A stretch of DNA of 64,000 nucleotides from Azospirillum brasilense (lineage in GTDB: Bacteria > Pseudomonadota > Alphaproteobacteria > Azospirillales > Azospirillaceae). The stretch lies in contig NZ_QLKQ01000004.1 in NCBI RefSeq assembly GCF_003349955.1, forward strand, positions 1 through 64,000, written 5' to 3'. The translations under genes were made by a program, and so were the position numbers. The stretch's first letter is position 1; each line of letters starts with the position of its first letter. Positions 33,477-41,895 of this stretch are shown piece by piece. A model generated the notes under the pieces. It was not told the origin of the DNA. It worked only from the letters and a program-made list of their open reading frames with translations, and ran no database searches.

Positions 33477-33602
33477 GATGGCCTTCCCAGCGGGCGGCAT
33501 GGAGTTTGGCGTGGAGTTTGGACGCAAGGCCCCCTCCGTCCCCCGCGGTGCGGAGGACGGTTGGCTACGGACGGCGTGTCCTGTGACGCGGGGGCTGGGC
33601 GG

Positions 33603-34784
33603 TTACTGGTTCGCGGCGGTCTCGATGGCGTCGGCCGGCTTGCCCATCGCCACGGTCTTCGGGCTGATGCGGGCGCCGGGGCGGGCGTGCTGGACGCCGT
33701 TGACGACGATGCGCTCCCCGGCGGCGAGGCCGCTTTTCACCACCCGCAGCCCGTTCTGCGCGGCGCCGGGGATGATCTCGCGGTACTGCACGGTGTCGTC
33801 GCCGCCGACCACCAGGACGAATTTCTTGTCCTGGTCGGTGTTGATGGCGCGGTCCTCGACCATCAGCGCGTCGTGCGGGGTGCTGCCGCCGACCTTGACG
33901 CGGGCGTAGAGGCCGGGCACCAGCATGCCGTCCGGGTTGTCGAACTTGGCGCGCACGCGGATGGTGCCGGACACGGCATCGAGCCGGTTGTCCACATGCT
34001 CCACCGTGCCGCCGCGCGAATAGCCGCTCTCGTTGGCGAGGCCGAGCTGGACCGGCACGTCGGCGGCGTCCTTCACGTTGGCGATGTGGCGCAGGTAGGT
34101 CTGCTCGTCGACGTCGAAGGAGGCGTAGATCGGCGAGACCGAGACCAGCGTCGTCAGCGGGGCGGCGGAGGCGCCGGACGCCACGACGTTGCCCACCGTC
34201 ACCTCGGCGCGCGAGACGCGGCCGGAGATGGGGGCGGTGACCTGGGTGTGCTCCAGGTCGATGCGGGCGAGGTCGAGGGCGGCCTGCGCCGCCTTCAGGT
34301 TGGCGCCGGCCTCGCGGGCGGCGTTCTCCTTCTCATCCAGCGTCTGGCGCGAGACGGTGTTGTTCTGCACCAGCCGCTGGGCGCGGTCGAGGTCGGCGGT
34401 GGTGAAGCGCACCGCGGCCTGCGCGGCGGCGACCTGGGCCTCGGCGCGCGCGACCTCGGCGACGTGGGGGCGCGGGTCGATGGTGAAGAGGGGATCCCCC
34501 TTCTTCACCAGCGCGCCGTTGCGGAAATGCACGGCGGTGATGGCGCCGGACACCTGCGGGCGCACCTCCACCCGGTCGACCGCCTCCAGGCGGCCCGAGT
34601 AGGACTGCCAGTCGGTGATCTTGCGGGCGACGACCGGCGCGACATCCACCTCGGGCGGCGGCGGGGCGGCGGTGGCCGCCGCGGGGGCGTCGGCGTGGCC
34701 CTGGGTGGAGACGACGCCGGCGACACCGGCGGTCGCGGCGCCGACGGCGAGAAGGAGGGCGAGCTTCGAAGGAGACAACGACAT
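33603..34784 (-). CDS. RND periplasmic adaptor (membrane fusion protein)
   Basis: A 393-residue MFP of the AcrA/MexA type. N-terminal signal/anchor (LALLLAVGAATAGVAGVV), a barrel-sandwich half-motif YSGRLEAVDRVEVRPQVSGAI, an alpha hairpin rich in alanine and glutamine (about 105-165), the second lipoyl half VTAPISGRVSRAEVTVGNVV, and a C-terminal beta barrel with GMLVPGLYARVKVGG. No lipobox cysteine, so it is anchored by an uncleaved helix or is soluble. It lies 22 nt after the hydrolase gene. Confidence 0.93.
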   Translation of the reverse strand: MSLSPSKLALLLAVGAATAGVAGVVSTQGHADAPAAATAAPPPPEVDVAPVVARKITDWQSYSGRLEAVDRVEVRPQVSGAITAVHFRNGALVKKGDPLFTIDPRPHVAEVARAEAQVAAAQAAVRFTTADLDRAQRLVQNNTVSRQTLDEKENAAREAGANLKAAQAALDLARIDLEHTQVTAPISGRVSRAEVTVGNVVASGASAAPLTTLVSVSPIYASFDVDEQTYLRHIANVKDAADVPVQLGLANESGYSRGGTVEHVDNRLDAVSGTIRVRAKFDNPDGMLVPGLYARVKVGGSTPHDALMVEDRAINTDQDKKFVLVVGGDDTVQYREIIPGAAQNGLRVVKSGLAAGERIVVNGVQHARPGARISPKTVAMGKPADAIETAANQ

Positions 34785-34806
34785 GGGACCACTCTCCTGG
34801 GGAGGA

Positions 34807-35658
34807 TCAGACGGGGACGCCGCGGCCGTCCGCGGAGGACAGGCGGCGGCGGAAAAAGTCGGCGACCGCCAGCAGCGCCGGGCGATGGCCCGGCAGGGCG
34901 GCGTGCGAAATGGCGGGGAAGCGGGTGACCTCGGTGGGCACGCCGGCTCCGATCAGGTTGGCGGCGTATTGCTCCGCCTCGATGCGCAGGACGTCCTTCT
35001 GCGCGGTGACGATCAGCGTCGGCGGCAGCCCGGCCAGCCGGCGGGAATCCAATGGTGCGGCGTAGGGGTGCACGCGCTGCGCCGCCTCGGGCAGATAGGC
35101 GCGGTAGCAACGGGCGTAGGCGGTCGCCGGAACGTCGCACTGCATGGCCTGGGCGTCGCCGGCGCGGGTCAGGCTGGGGTCCAGCATGGGGCCGAGCAGC
35201 GCCTGGGCGCGGATGTCCACCGCGCCCTGATCGCGCGCCAGGAAGGTCAGCGAGGCGGCGACATGGCCGCCGGCGTCATGCCCGGCGACGCCCAGCCCGT
35301 CCTTGGCGATGTTCAGGTCGCGGGCTTCGGCCAGGGTCCACAGGGCGGCTTGGTGGGCGTCGTGGGCGGCGGTGGGGAAGCAGTGGGCCGGGGCCAGCGA
35401 ATAGCCGACCGAGACGACCAGCGCCGGCACGCTCTCGGCGATGGCGGCGGCGGCGGTCTCCGCCTCCTCCAGTGAACCGGAGGTGAAGCCGCCGCCGTGC
35501 AGGTACAGCAGGGCCGGGACGGTCAGCCCGATCAGCGGCCGGTAGAGCCGCAGCCGGATGTCCTGGGCGTGGCCGGCGATGGTCCGGTCATCGACCGAAA
35601 GCCGGCACGGCTCCGTCCCGGTACTGCGTGTGTTCGACTGATCCGACGAGCGGCCCAT
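34807..35658 (-). CDS. Alpha/beta hydrolase with Asp in place of the nucleophile serine
   Basis: HSL-like hydrolase of 283 residues (ATG 35658) or 290 (GTG 35679). The oxyanion motif LLYLHGGGFTSG and the segment VGYSLAPAHCFP are canonical, but the nucleophile elbow reads VAGHDAGGH where this family has G-D-S-A-G-G; the serine is replaced by aspartate (Asp128 from the ATG). G-H-D-x-G-G is the elbow of epoxide hydrolases and haloalkane dehalogenases. Downstream acid and histidine candidates, QKDVLRIEAEQYA and ISHAALP, are present. It heads the operon with an RND pump, hinting at modification or binding of a pump substrate. Function unknown. Confidence 0.82.
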   Translation of the reverse strand: MGRSSDQSNTRSTGTEPCRLSVDDRTIAGHAQDIRLRLYRPLIGLTVPALLYLHGGGFTSGSLEEAETAAAAIAESVPALVVSVGYSLAPAHCFPTAAHDAHQAALWTLAEARDLNIAKDGLGVAGHDAGGHVAASLTFLARDQGAVDIRAQALLGPMLDPSLTRAGDAQAMQCDVPATAYARCYRAYLPEAAQRVHPYAAPLDSRRLAGLPPTLIVTAQKDVLRIEAEQYAANLIGAGVPTEVTRFPAISHAALPGHRPALLAVADFFRRRLSSADGRGVPV

Positions 35659-35794
35659 GATCCGACGGTGCCCCGGCACCCCTCCCGCATTGCAACAGGA
35701 GGGAGTGTGGGCGTTTGACTGGTCGGAATAAATACGCGGTCAACGGCAACACAATTCGGATCGCATGAACAATCCGATCCACAGAAGGCCCGGC

Positions 35795-36793
35795 TCACAC
35801 CACGCAGAGACGGGCGCCCTCCGGCTCCGCGGTGGCGGGAGCGGGCTTGGGCTTCTCCCGCTCCGGGCACTCGTAACCGTCGATCTCCTCGCCCTGCATC
35901 AGCGGGCAGCCCTCGAACAGCTCGGCGACCCAGTCGACGAAGGCGCGGACCTTGGGCGACAGATGGCGGTTGTGCGGGTAGAGCGCGGAAATCGGCATCA
36001 GGGCCGGGCGCCACTCCTTGAGGATCTCCACCAAGGCGCCGCTGCGCAAGTGGGGCAGCGCCATGAAGCGGGCGGTCTGCCCGATGCCCAGCCCCTCCAG
36101 CGCGCAGGTGACGTAGGCGTCGGCGTCGTTGACCGAGACGGGGCCGTTCAGCTTCACCTCGTGGATGACGCCGTCGCGCTCGAAACTCATCTCGTGCATC
36201 TTGCCGGTGCGCGTGAAGTAGTTGACGGCGCTGTGGCCCTCCAGCTCCTCGATGGTCCGGGGCGTGCCGTGGCGGGCGAGATAGGCCGGGCTGGCGACGG
36301 TTACCGGGCGGAAGGCGCCGACCCGGCGGGCGATCAGGCTGGAATCCACCAGATCGCCGACGCGCAGCACGCAATCCACTCCCTCCTGAATCAGGTCGAT
36401 GGGGCGGTCGCTCATCCCGATCATGATCTCGATGTCGGGATAGCGGGCATGGAACTCGTGGATGGTCGGGATGATGATGAGCCGCCCGACCGAGCCCGGC
36501 ATGTCCACCCGCAGCCGCCCACGCGGCGTCTTGCGGGCGCTGGTGAAGGAGGTCTCGATCTCCTCCAGGTCGGAGAGGATGCGGGTGGCGCCTTCCAGAT
36601 AGGCGGCGCCGTCGAGCGTCAGGCTCAGCTTGCGGGTCGTCCGCTGGAGCAGGCGCACGCCGAGCGCCGCCTCCAGATTCTGAATGGTCGTCGTCACCGA
36701 GGCGCGCGGCAGGCCCAGCGTGTCGGCGGCCTTGGTGAAGCTGTTGACCTCGACGACGCGGACGAAGACGCGCATCGCGTGCAGTTTGTCCAT
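35795..36793 (-). CDS. LysR-family regulator
   Basis: A 332-residue LysR protein beginning MDKLHAMRVFVRVVEVNSF, with helix-turn-helix AADTLGLPRASVTTTIQNLE and the family continuation LGVRLLQRTTRKLSLTLDG. The effector domain contains RYPDIEIMIGMSDRPIDLI. The first helix pattern is of the CrgA/DsdC-like large LysR clade. It is upstream of and in the same direction as the hydrolase-adaptor-pump genes across a 136-nt gap, so it likely regulates them. The C-terminus is a proline/glutamate-rich tail. Confidence 0.88.
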   Translation of the reverse strand: MDKLHAMRVFVRVVEVNSFTKAADTLGLPRASVTTTIQNLEAALGVRLLQRTTRKLSLTLDGAAYLEGATRILSDLEEIETSFTSARKTPRGRLRVDMPGSVGRLIIIPTIHEFHARYPDIEIMIGMSDRPIDLIQEGVDCVLRVGDLVDSSLIARRVGAFRPVTVASPAYLARHGTPRTIEELEGHSAVNYFTRTGKMHEMSFERDGVIHEVKLNGPVSVNDADAYVTCALEGLGIGQTARFMALPHLRSGALVEILKEWRPALMPISALYPHNRHLSPKVRAFVDWVAELFEGCPLMQGEEIDGYECPEREKPKPAPATAEPEGARLCVV

Positions 36794-36898
36794 GGTCGGT
36801 CCATCGACGCAGTGGGGGCGGCCAGCACACGAACGGAGCGGGCCGGGTTGCGCCTATCTAAGCACAGCCCGGTCTGATGTCGATGGGGCTTTGGTTGT

Positions 36899-37017
36899 CC
36901 CCTCTCTCCTCTGGGGAGAGGGTTAGGGTGAGGGGGTTGCGCTTTTGCCGAACGTGCCGCTATGGCGGGACCCCCTCACCGGCCCTTCGGGCCACCCTCT
37001 CCCCAGAGGGGAGAGGG
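36899..37017. repeat. Large imperfect inverted repeat (REP/BIME-like)
   Basis: Left part 36899-36937 (CCCTCTCTCCTCTGGGGAG then AGGGTTAGGGTGAGGGGGT) is mirrored at 36969-37017 (ACCCCCTCACC, a GGCCCTTCGGGCC hairpin, CCCTCTCCCCAGAGGGGAG). Sequences with this CCCTCTCCCC...AGGGTGAGGGGG pattern are dispersed in many proteobacterial genomes. It lies between two genes on the minus strand and could form a long stem or be a mobile repeat. Confidence 0.75.
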
Positions 37018-37053
37018 CTGCTGCGCCAACGCGGGAGTCTTGAATGGGCGCCC

Positions 37054-38340
37054 TCAGGTGGCTGGCGCCGGCTTGGCGGCCGGGGCGCGGCCCAGCGTCG
37101 GGACCAGCAGCGCGGCCCCCAGGCAGAGCAGCCCGGCGATGAAGAAGGCCGGCAGGTAGCTGTCCAGCGTGCTGCGGGCGTAGCCGGCCCCGAAGGCGGC
37201 GCAGGCGGCACCGATCTGGTGCCCGGCGAAGACCCAGCCGAAGACGAGGTTGGCGCGCTCCCGCCCGAAGCGTTCCGCCGTCAGCCGGACGGTCGGCGGC
37301 ACAGTGGCGATCCAGTCCAGCCCGTAGAACACCGCGAACAGCGACAGGCCGTAAAGCGTGAAGTCGGAATAGGGCAGAAACAGCAGCGACAGCCCGCGCA
37401 GGCCGTAATACCAGAACAGGAGCCAGCGGTTGTCGTAGCGGTCGGACAGCCAGCCCGAGGCGACCGTGCCGACGAAGTCGAAGACTCCCATCAACGCCAG
37501 CAGGCTCGCGGCCCGCACCTCCGGCACGCCGAAATCGACGCAGAGCGGGATCAGGTGGGTCTGGATCAGCCCGTTGGTGCTCGCCCCGCAGATGAAGAAG
37601 GTGGCGAACAGCACCCAGAAGACCCGCGTCTTCGACGCGTCGCGCAGGGCGCCCAGCGCGGCGGCCACCACCGATCCGGCAGGCGGCGGCGGGGCGGTCG
37701 CCGCACCCTCCTCGCCATAGGCGGCCAGCCCGAGGTCGGACGGACGGTCGCGCATCAGGGCGAGCACGGCCAGCGCCGCCACCCACAGCAGTCCGCAGAG
37801 CAGCGCCAGCGCGACGCGCCAACCCATCTGCTCGGTCAGCATCGACAAGAGCGGCATGAAGACGAGCTGCCCGGTGGCCGAGCTGGCGGTCAGCAGGCCG
37901 ACGACCAGCCCGCGCCGCCGGCTGAACCAGCGCGTCGCCACGGTGGCGCCCAGCACCATGGCGGTCAGGCCGGTGCCGAAGCCGACGACGAAGCCCCAGA
38001 GCAGGATCAGCTGCCAGACCTCGCGCATGGCGAGCGACAGCAGCAGCCCGCCGCTGACCAGAGTCAGCGAGGACAGCACCATCCGCTTGACGCCGTAGCG
38101 GTTGATGAGCGCGGCGGCGAACGGCCCCATCAGGCCGAACAGCAGCAGGCGGATGGCGAGCGCCACCGAGATGTCGGCGATGGACCAGCCGAACTCGCGC
38201 TGCAGGGGCAGCAGCAGGACGCCGGGGGCGCCGACCGCGCCGGCCGACACCAGCATGGTCAGGAAGGTGACGCCGACGACGGCCCAGCCGTAATGGACGT
38301 TGCGCCGCGCCAGCGCGGCGGCGACGGGGGAGGACAGCAT
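37054..38340 (-). CDS. MFS transporter
   Basis: A 428-residue major facilitator with twelve predicted helices: NVHYGWAVVGVTFLTMLVSAG at the start, the loop 2-3 motif ALINRYGVKRMVL, RWFSRRRGLVVGLLTASSATGQ in the first half, and a central cytoplasmic loop near residues 195-225. The FSRRRGLVVG and TASSATGQL pattern is shared with oxalate/formate-antiporter-like and monocarboxylate MFS proteins. It is the last gene of an operon with a thiolase and an SDR (28-nt gap), suggesting transport of an organic acid; the substrate is not readable. Confidence 0.88.
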   Translation of the reverse strand: MLSSPVAAALARRNVHYGWAVVGVTFLTMLVSAGAVGAPGVLLLPLQREFGWSIADISVALAIRLLLFGLMGPFAAALINRYGVKRMVLSSLTLVSGGLLLSLAMREVWQLILLWGFVVGFGTGLTAMVLGATVATRWFSRRRGLVVGLLTASSATGQLVFMPLLSMLTEQMGWRVALALLCGLLWVAALAVLALMRDRPSDLGLAAYGEEGAATAPPPPAGSVVAAALGALRDASKTRVFWVLFATFFICGASTNGLIQTHLIPLCVDFGVPEVRAASLLALMGVFDFVGTVASGWLSDRYDNRWLLFWYYGLRGLSLLFLPYSDFTLYGLSLFAVFYGLDWIATVPPTVRLTAERFGRERANLVFGWVFAGHQIGAACAAFGAGYARSTLDSYLPAFFIAGLLCLGAALLVPTLGRAPAAKPAPAT

Positions 38341-38368
38341 GGAGGGGGTTCCGGTGTGGCGGACAGGG

Positions 38369-39559
38369 TCAGGCGGGCCGTTCGACCGCGATGGCCGTGG
38401 CCTCGCCGCCGCCGATGCACAGGCTGGCGACACCGCGGCGCAGCCCCCGCGCGGCCAGCGCGTGCAGCAGCGTCACGATCAGCCGCGCGCCGGTGGCGCC
38501 GATGGGGTGGCCGAGCGCGCAGGCCCCGCCGTTGACGTTCAGCGCGTCGCGGGGAATGCCGAGGTCGCGCTGCGCCGCCATGGCGACGACCGCGAAGGCC
38601 TCGTTGATCTCGAACAGGTCGACGTCGCGGACACCCCAGCCGACGCGGTCGAGCAGCTTGCGGATCGCCGGAATCGGCGCCGTGGTGAACCAGGCCGGGT
38701 CCTGGCTGTGGGTGGCGTGGCCGAGGATGGTCGCCAGCACGGGCAGCCCCTCGCGCTCGGCCAGCGAGCGGCGGGTGAGCAGCAGCGCCGCCGCCCCGTC
38801 GGCGTTGGCCGAGGAGCTGGCCGCGGTGATCGTGCCGTCGCGGCGGAAGGCCGGCTTCAGGCCGGGGATCTTCTCCGGCGCGACCTTCAGCGGGTTCTCG
38901 TCGTCGGCGACGGTGCGCTCGCCACCTTTGACGGCGAGAGTGACGGGCGCGATCTCGGCGGCGAAGGCGCCGCTCGCGATGGCGGCGCGGGCGCGGGTCA
39001 GCGTCTCGACGGCGTAGGCGTCCTGCTCGGCGCGGGTGAAGCCGTAGAGGTCGGCGGTCGCCTCGCCGAAATCGCCCATCGGGCGCCCGCCCTCATAGGC
39101 GTCCTCCAGCCCGTCGAGCATCAGGTGGTCGAGGATGCGGTCGTGCCCGATGCGGTAGCCGCCGCGCGCCTTGGCCAGCAGATAGGGCGCGTTGGACATC
39201 GACTCCATGCCGCCGGCGACCACGAGGTCGGCGGAGCCGGCGCGGATCAGGTCGTGGGCGAGCATCGTCGCCTTCATGCCGGAGCCGCAGACCTTGTTGA
39301 CGGTGGTGGCGCCGGTGGCGTCGGGCAGACCGGCGCCGCGCGCCGCCTGTCGGGCCGGCGCCTGCCCCTGGCCGGCGGGCAGCACGCAGCCGAGCAGAAC
39401 CTCGTCCACCCGCCCCGGCGCCAACCCGGCGCGGCTCAGCGCCGCACGGACGGCGTGGGCGCCCAGCGCGTGGGCGGGCAGAGCCGACAGCTCCCCCTGG
39501 AAACGGCCGAGCGGCGTGCGCGCGGCGGAGACGATGACGACGGGGTCCGTTGCGTCCAT
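38369..39559 (-). CDS. Thiolase, acetyl-CoA acetyltransferase type
   Basis: A 396-residue thiolase, the normal length. Active-site residues are intact: Cys91 in NKVCGSGMKA, the NEAFA motif, His in GGACALGHPIGATGA and the second cysteine in SLCIGGGEA. It either condenses two acyl-CoA units or cleaves 3-ketoacyl-CoA. It lies between an SDR and an MFS gene under a TetR regulator, which suggests degradation of a carboxylic acid rather than a polyhydroxyalkanoate role (no phaB/phaC here). Substrate length is not readable. Confidence 0.92.
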   Translation of the reverse strand: MDATDPVVIVSAARTPLGRFQGELSALPAHALGAHAVRAALSRAGLAPGRVDEVLLGCVLPAGQGQAPARQAARGAGLPDATGATTVNKVCGSGMKATMLAHDLIRAGSADLVVAGGMESMSNAPYLLAKARGGYRIGHDRILDHLMLDGLEDAYEGGRPMGDFGEATADLYGFTRAEQDAYAVETLTRARAAIASGAFAAEIAPVTLAVKGGERTVADDENPLKVAPEKIPGLKPAFRRDGTITAASSSANADGAAALLLTRRSLAEREGLPVLATILGHATHSQDPAWFTTAPIPAIRKLLDRVGWGVRDVDLFEINEAFAVVAMAAQRDLGIPRDALNVNGGACALGHPIGATGARLIVTLLHALAARGLRRGVASLCIGGGEATAIAVERPA

Positions 39560-39587
39560 GATCGCGAACTCCTTTATGGGATGGGGA

Positions 39588-40343
39588 TCACTGCACCGTC
39601 AGGCCGCCGTCGACGTTGATCGACTGGCCGGTGATGAAGGACGCGGCGTCGGAGCACAGCCAGACCACGGTGTCGGCGACCTCGCGCGGCTGGCCGACGC
39701 GACCGACCGGGTGCAGCGGGCCGAGCGCCGCGTTCACCGCCTCCTCCCCGCCGAAGGACCCGGCGCTCATCGGCGTCTGGATGATCGCCGGGCAGACGGC
39801 GTTGACGCGCACGCCGGACTTGGCGACCTCGATGGCGACGCTGCGGGTCATGCCCTCGACCGCCGCCTTGCTGGCGGAATAGACGCTGTTGCCGGCCAGA
39901 CCGATCTGCCCAAGCACCGAGCCGGTGGACACGATGGCGCCCTTGCCCTGCCGCAGCATGATCGGCAGCTCGTGCTTCAGGCACAGCCAGACGCCCTTGA
40001 TGTTGACGGCGACCATGCGGTCGAAGTCGGCCTCCGTCGTGTCGGCCACCGAGCGGCCGAAATGGATGCCGGCGTTGTTGAAGGCGTAGTCGAGCCGGCC
40101 GTGGTCCCGCTCGATCCGGGCGAACAGGGCGGCGACCTCCTCGGCGTCGGCGACGTCCGCCTGGACGAAGACGGCGCGCCCGCCGGCCTGCCGGACGAGG
40201 TCCACCGTCTCCAGCCCCTCCGCCTCGCGCCGCCCGGTGACGATGGCCGTGGCGCCCGCCTTGGCGAAGGCCAGCGCGGTCGCCCGCCCGATGCCCGAGG
40301 TGCCGCCGGTGACCAGGGCCACGCCGCCGCTCATATCCGTCAT
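39588..40343 (-). CDS. Short-chain dehydrogenase/reductase
   Basis: A 251-residue classical SDR. Cofactor motif TGGTSGIG near residue 12, NNAG, the catalytic serine in STGSV, YSASK with the Tyr-Lys pair, and the C-terminal GQSINVDGG are all in place. An aspartate in the ADVA segment and TGRR after beta-2 leave NAD or NADP preference open (the arginines favour NADP). Start at ATG 40343 with GGAGAGG just upstream. First gene of the operon with the thiolase and transporter; a 3-hydroxyacyl or secondary alcohol dehydrogenase is likely. Confidence 0.9.
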   Translation of the reverse strand: MTDMSGGVALVTGGTSGIGRATALAFAKAGATAIVTGRREAEGLETVDLVRQAGGRAVFVQADVADAEEVAALFARIERDHGRLDYAFNNAGIHFGRSVADTTEADFDRMVAVNIKGVWLCLKHELPIMLRQGKGAIVSTGSVLGQIGLAGNSVYSASKAAVEGMTRSVAIEVAKSGVRVNAVCPAIIQTPMSAGSFGGEEAVNAALGPLHPVGRVGQPREVADTVVWLCSDAASFITGQSINVDGGLTVQ

Positions 40344-40380
40344 TGTCCTCTCCATGTCCGCTGGGTTATGATGATGACCA

Positions 40381-40416
40381 TCATGAATGGACTTATTCAT
40401 GACGTCCATCATGAAT
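40381..40416. promoter_or_regulatory. Operator-like repeats between SDR and tetR
   Basis: TCATGAAT (40381-40388) and ATTCATGA (40395-40402) form a perfect 8-bp inverted repeat with a 6-nt spacer; a third TCATGAAT stands at 40409-40416. The position in the divergent promoter gap fits a TetR operator. Confidence 0.7.
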
Positions 40417-40469
40417 ATCGCTGCGACCTCCCGGGCTGGAGGCGTGGCAGCCATGCACAGGGTGACGAC

Positions 40470-41090
40470 GTGAAGGTTTCCAAGGAAAAGGCGGCGGAGA
40501 ACCGGGCCGCCATCGTCAAGGCGGCGGGACGCCTGTTCCGCGAGCGCGGATTCGACAAGGTCGGGGTGGCGGAGGTCACCAAGGCCGCCGGGCTGACCCA
40601 CGGCGGTTTCTACGGCCATTTCGCCTCGAAGGACGCGCTGGCCGCCGAGGCCTGCGAGGCAGCCTTCGCGGAGAGTCTCGGCCGGCTGCCCGCCGACGAG
40701 GCGTCGCCGGAGGGGGCGCTCGACGCCTTCCTGACGCGCTATCTGAGCGAACGGCACCGCGACCGGCCGGACGCCGGCTGTCCGATGGCCGCCTTCGCCG
40801 GGGAGGTGGCGCGGCAGGACCCGGCGGTGCAGGAGCGTTTCGGGACCGGCGTCGAGGGCTTCTTCGCGGCGGTGGAAGAGCGCCTGCCGGAGCGGAGCGG
40901 GGAGGGCGCCGCCGAGCGCCGCGACCGCGCCATCGCCATCGTGTCGGCTCTGGTCGGCGGCATGGCGCTGGCCCGCGCCACCGCGCCGACCGATCCGGAC
41001 CGGTCGGCGGCGATCCTGGCGGCGCTGCGCCGCCAGCTCGGCATCCTGGGAAACGGCGTGGGAGATGGCGTGGGAGAGGGCGGGGCGTGA
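40470..41090 (+). CDS. TetR-family repressor of the divergent SDR-thiolase-MFS operon
   Basis: A 206-residue TetR protein. The GTG at 40470 gives the family-typical start [20 protein letters not shown], with AGGGTGA upstream; longer frames read through the operator. DNA-binding part: [36 protein letters not shown]. This HGGFYGHF subgroup includes regulators responding to fatty or aromatic acids. Divergent arrangement and adjacent palindromes indicate local autoregulated repression. Confidence 0.9.
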   Translation: MKVSKEKAAENRAAIVKAAGRLFRERGFDKVGVAEVTKAAGLTHGGFYGHFASKDALAAEACEAAFAESLGRLPADEASPEGALDAFLTRYLSERHRDRPDAGCPMAAFAGEVARQDPAVQERFGTGVEGFFAAVEERLPERSGEGAAERRDRAIAIVSALVGGMALARATAPTDPDRSAAILAALRRQLGILGNGVGDGVGEGGA

Positions 41091-41106
41091 GCGCGCCCGC
41101 CGGTGC

Positions 41107-41895
41107 TCAGCGCACCAGCGCGACCGGCTCGCCGCTGTCCGGATGGGGGATCACCGCCATCGGCAGGCCGTAGACGGCGCCCAGCCGCGCCGGCGTCATG
41201 ATCTCGGCCGGGGGGCCGCGGTCGATCAGCCGACCGCCCTGCAGGGCGACGATGTCGTCGCAGAAGCGCGCCGCCATGTTCACGTCGTGCAGCACCGCGA
41301 CCACGCCGATGCCGCGCTCGCGCGACAGGCGGCGGACCAGGGCCAGCACCTCCACTTGATGGGCGACGTCGAGCGCCGAGATCGGCTCGTCGAGCAGCAG
41401 GCAGCCGGCGTCCTGCGCGATCAGCATGGCCAGCCATACCCGCTGCCGCTCGCCGCCCGACAGGCTGTCGACCAGCCGGTCGGCGAAGGGCGCGGTGTCG
41501 GTCAGCGCCAGCGCTTCCTCCACCTTGCGGGCGTCCTCCGCGCGGAAGGCGCCGAGCGCGCCGTGCCAGGGATAGCGGCCGAGCGCCACCAGCTCGCGCA
41601 CCAGAAGCCCGGACGCCGCGGGCATGTGCTGCGGCAGGTAGCCGATGCGGCGGGCGAGGGCGCGCTGCTTCCAGCGGTCCAGGGGCCGGCCGTCGAACAG
41701 CACCCGCCCGCCGCTCGGCGGCTGCTGGCGGGCGAGGATCTTCAGCAGGGTCGATTTGCCGGAGCCGTTGTGGCCGATCAGCGCGGTCACCCGGTGGGGG
41801 AACAGGTCGCAGGACGGCAGGTCGAGCAGCAGGCGCCCCGGCAAGGCGAAGCGCACCCCGTCGAGGCGGAACATCGGCTCCGTGGCGGGCGTCAT
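41107..41895 (-). CDS. fhuC: FhuC-type siderophore ABC importer ATPase
   Basis: ATPase of 262 residues for an Fe(III)-hydroxamate-type importer. Walker [10 protein letters not shown] near residue 37, [10 protein letters not shown] (Q-loop), signature [17 protein letters not shown] and Walker [12 protein letters not shown]; the pattern [10 protein letters not shown] and [12 protein letters not shown] are hallmarks of FhuC-type ATPases. The start overlaps the preceding gene by 4 nt. Last gene of the receptor-fhuD-fhuB-SIP-fhuC operon. Confidence 0.9.
   Translation of the reverse strand: MTPATEPMFRLDGVRFALPGRLLLDLPSCDLFPHRVTALIGHNGSGKSTLLKILARQQPPSGGRVLFDGRPLDRWKQRALARRIGYLPQHMPAASGLLVRELVALGRYPWHGALGAFRAEDARKVEEALALTDTAPFADRLVDSLSGGERQRVWLAMLIAQDAGCLLLDEPISALDVAHQVEVLALVRRLSRERGIGVVAVLHDVNMAARFCDDIVALQGGRLIDRGPPAEIMTPARLGAVYGLPMAVIPHPDSGEPVALVR

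Noticed and set aside
30180..34928. Plus-strand open frame of 1582 codons
   Set aside because: It is antisense to the RND pump and adaptor, has the His/Asp/Gly/Arg-rich composition of a shadow frame in GC-rich DNA, and shows no family motif.
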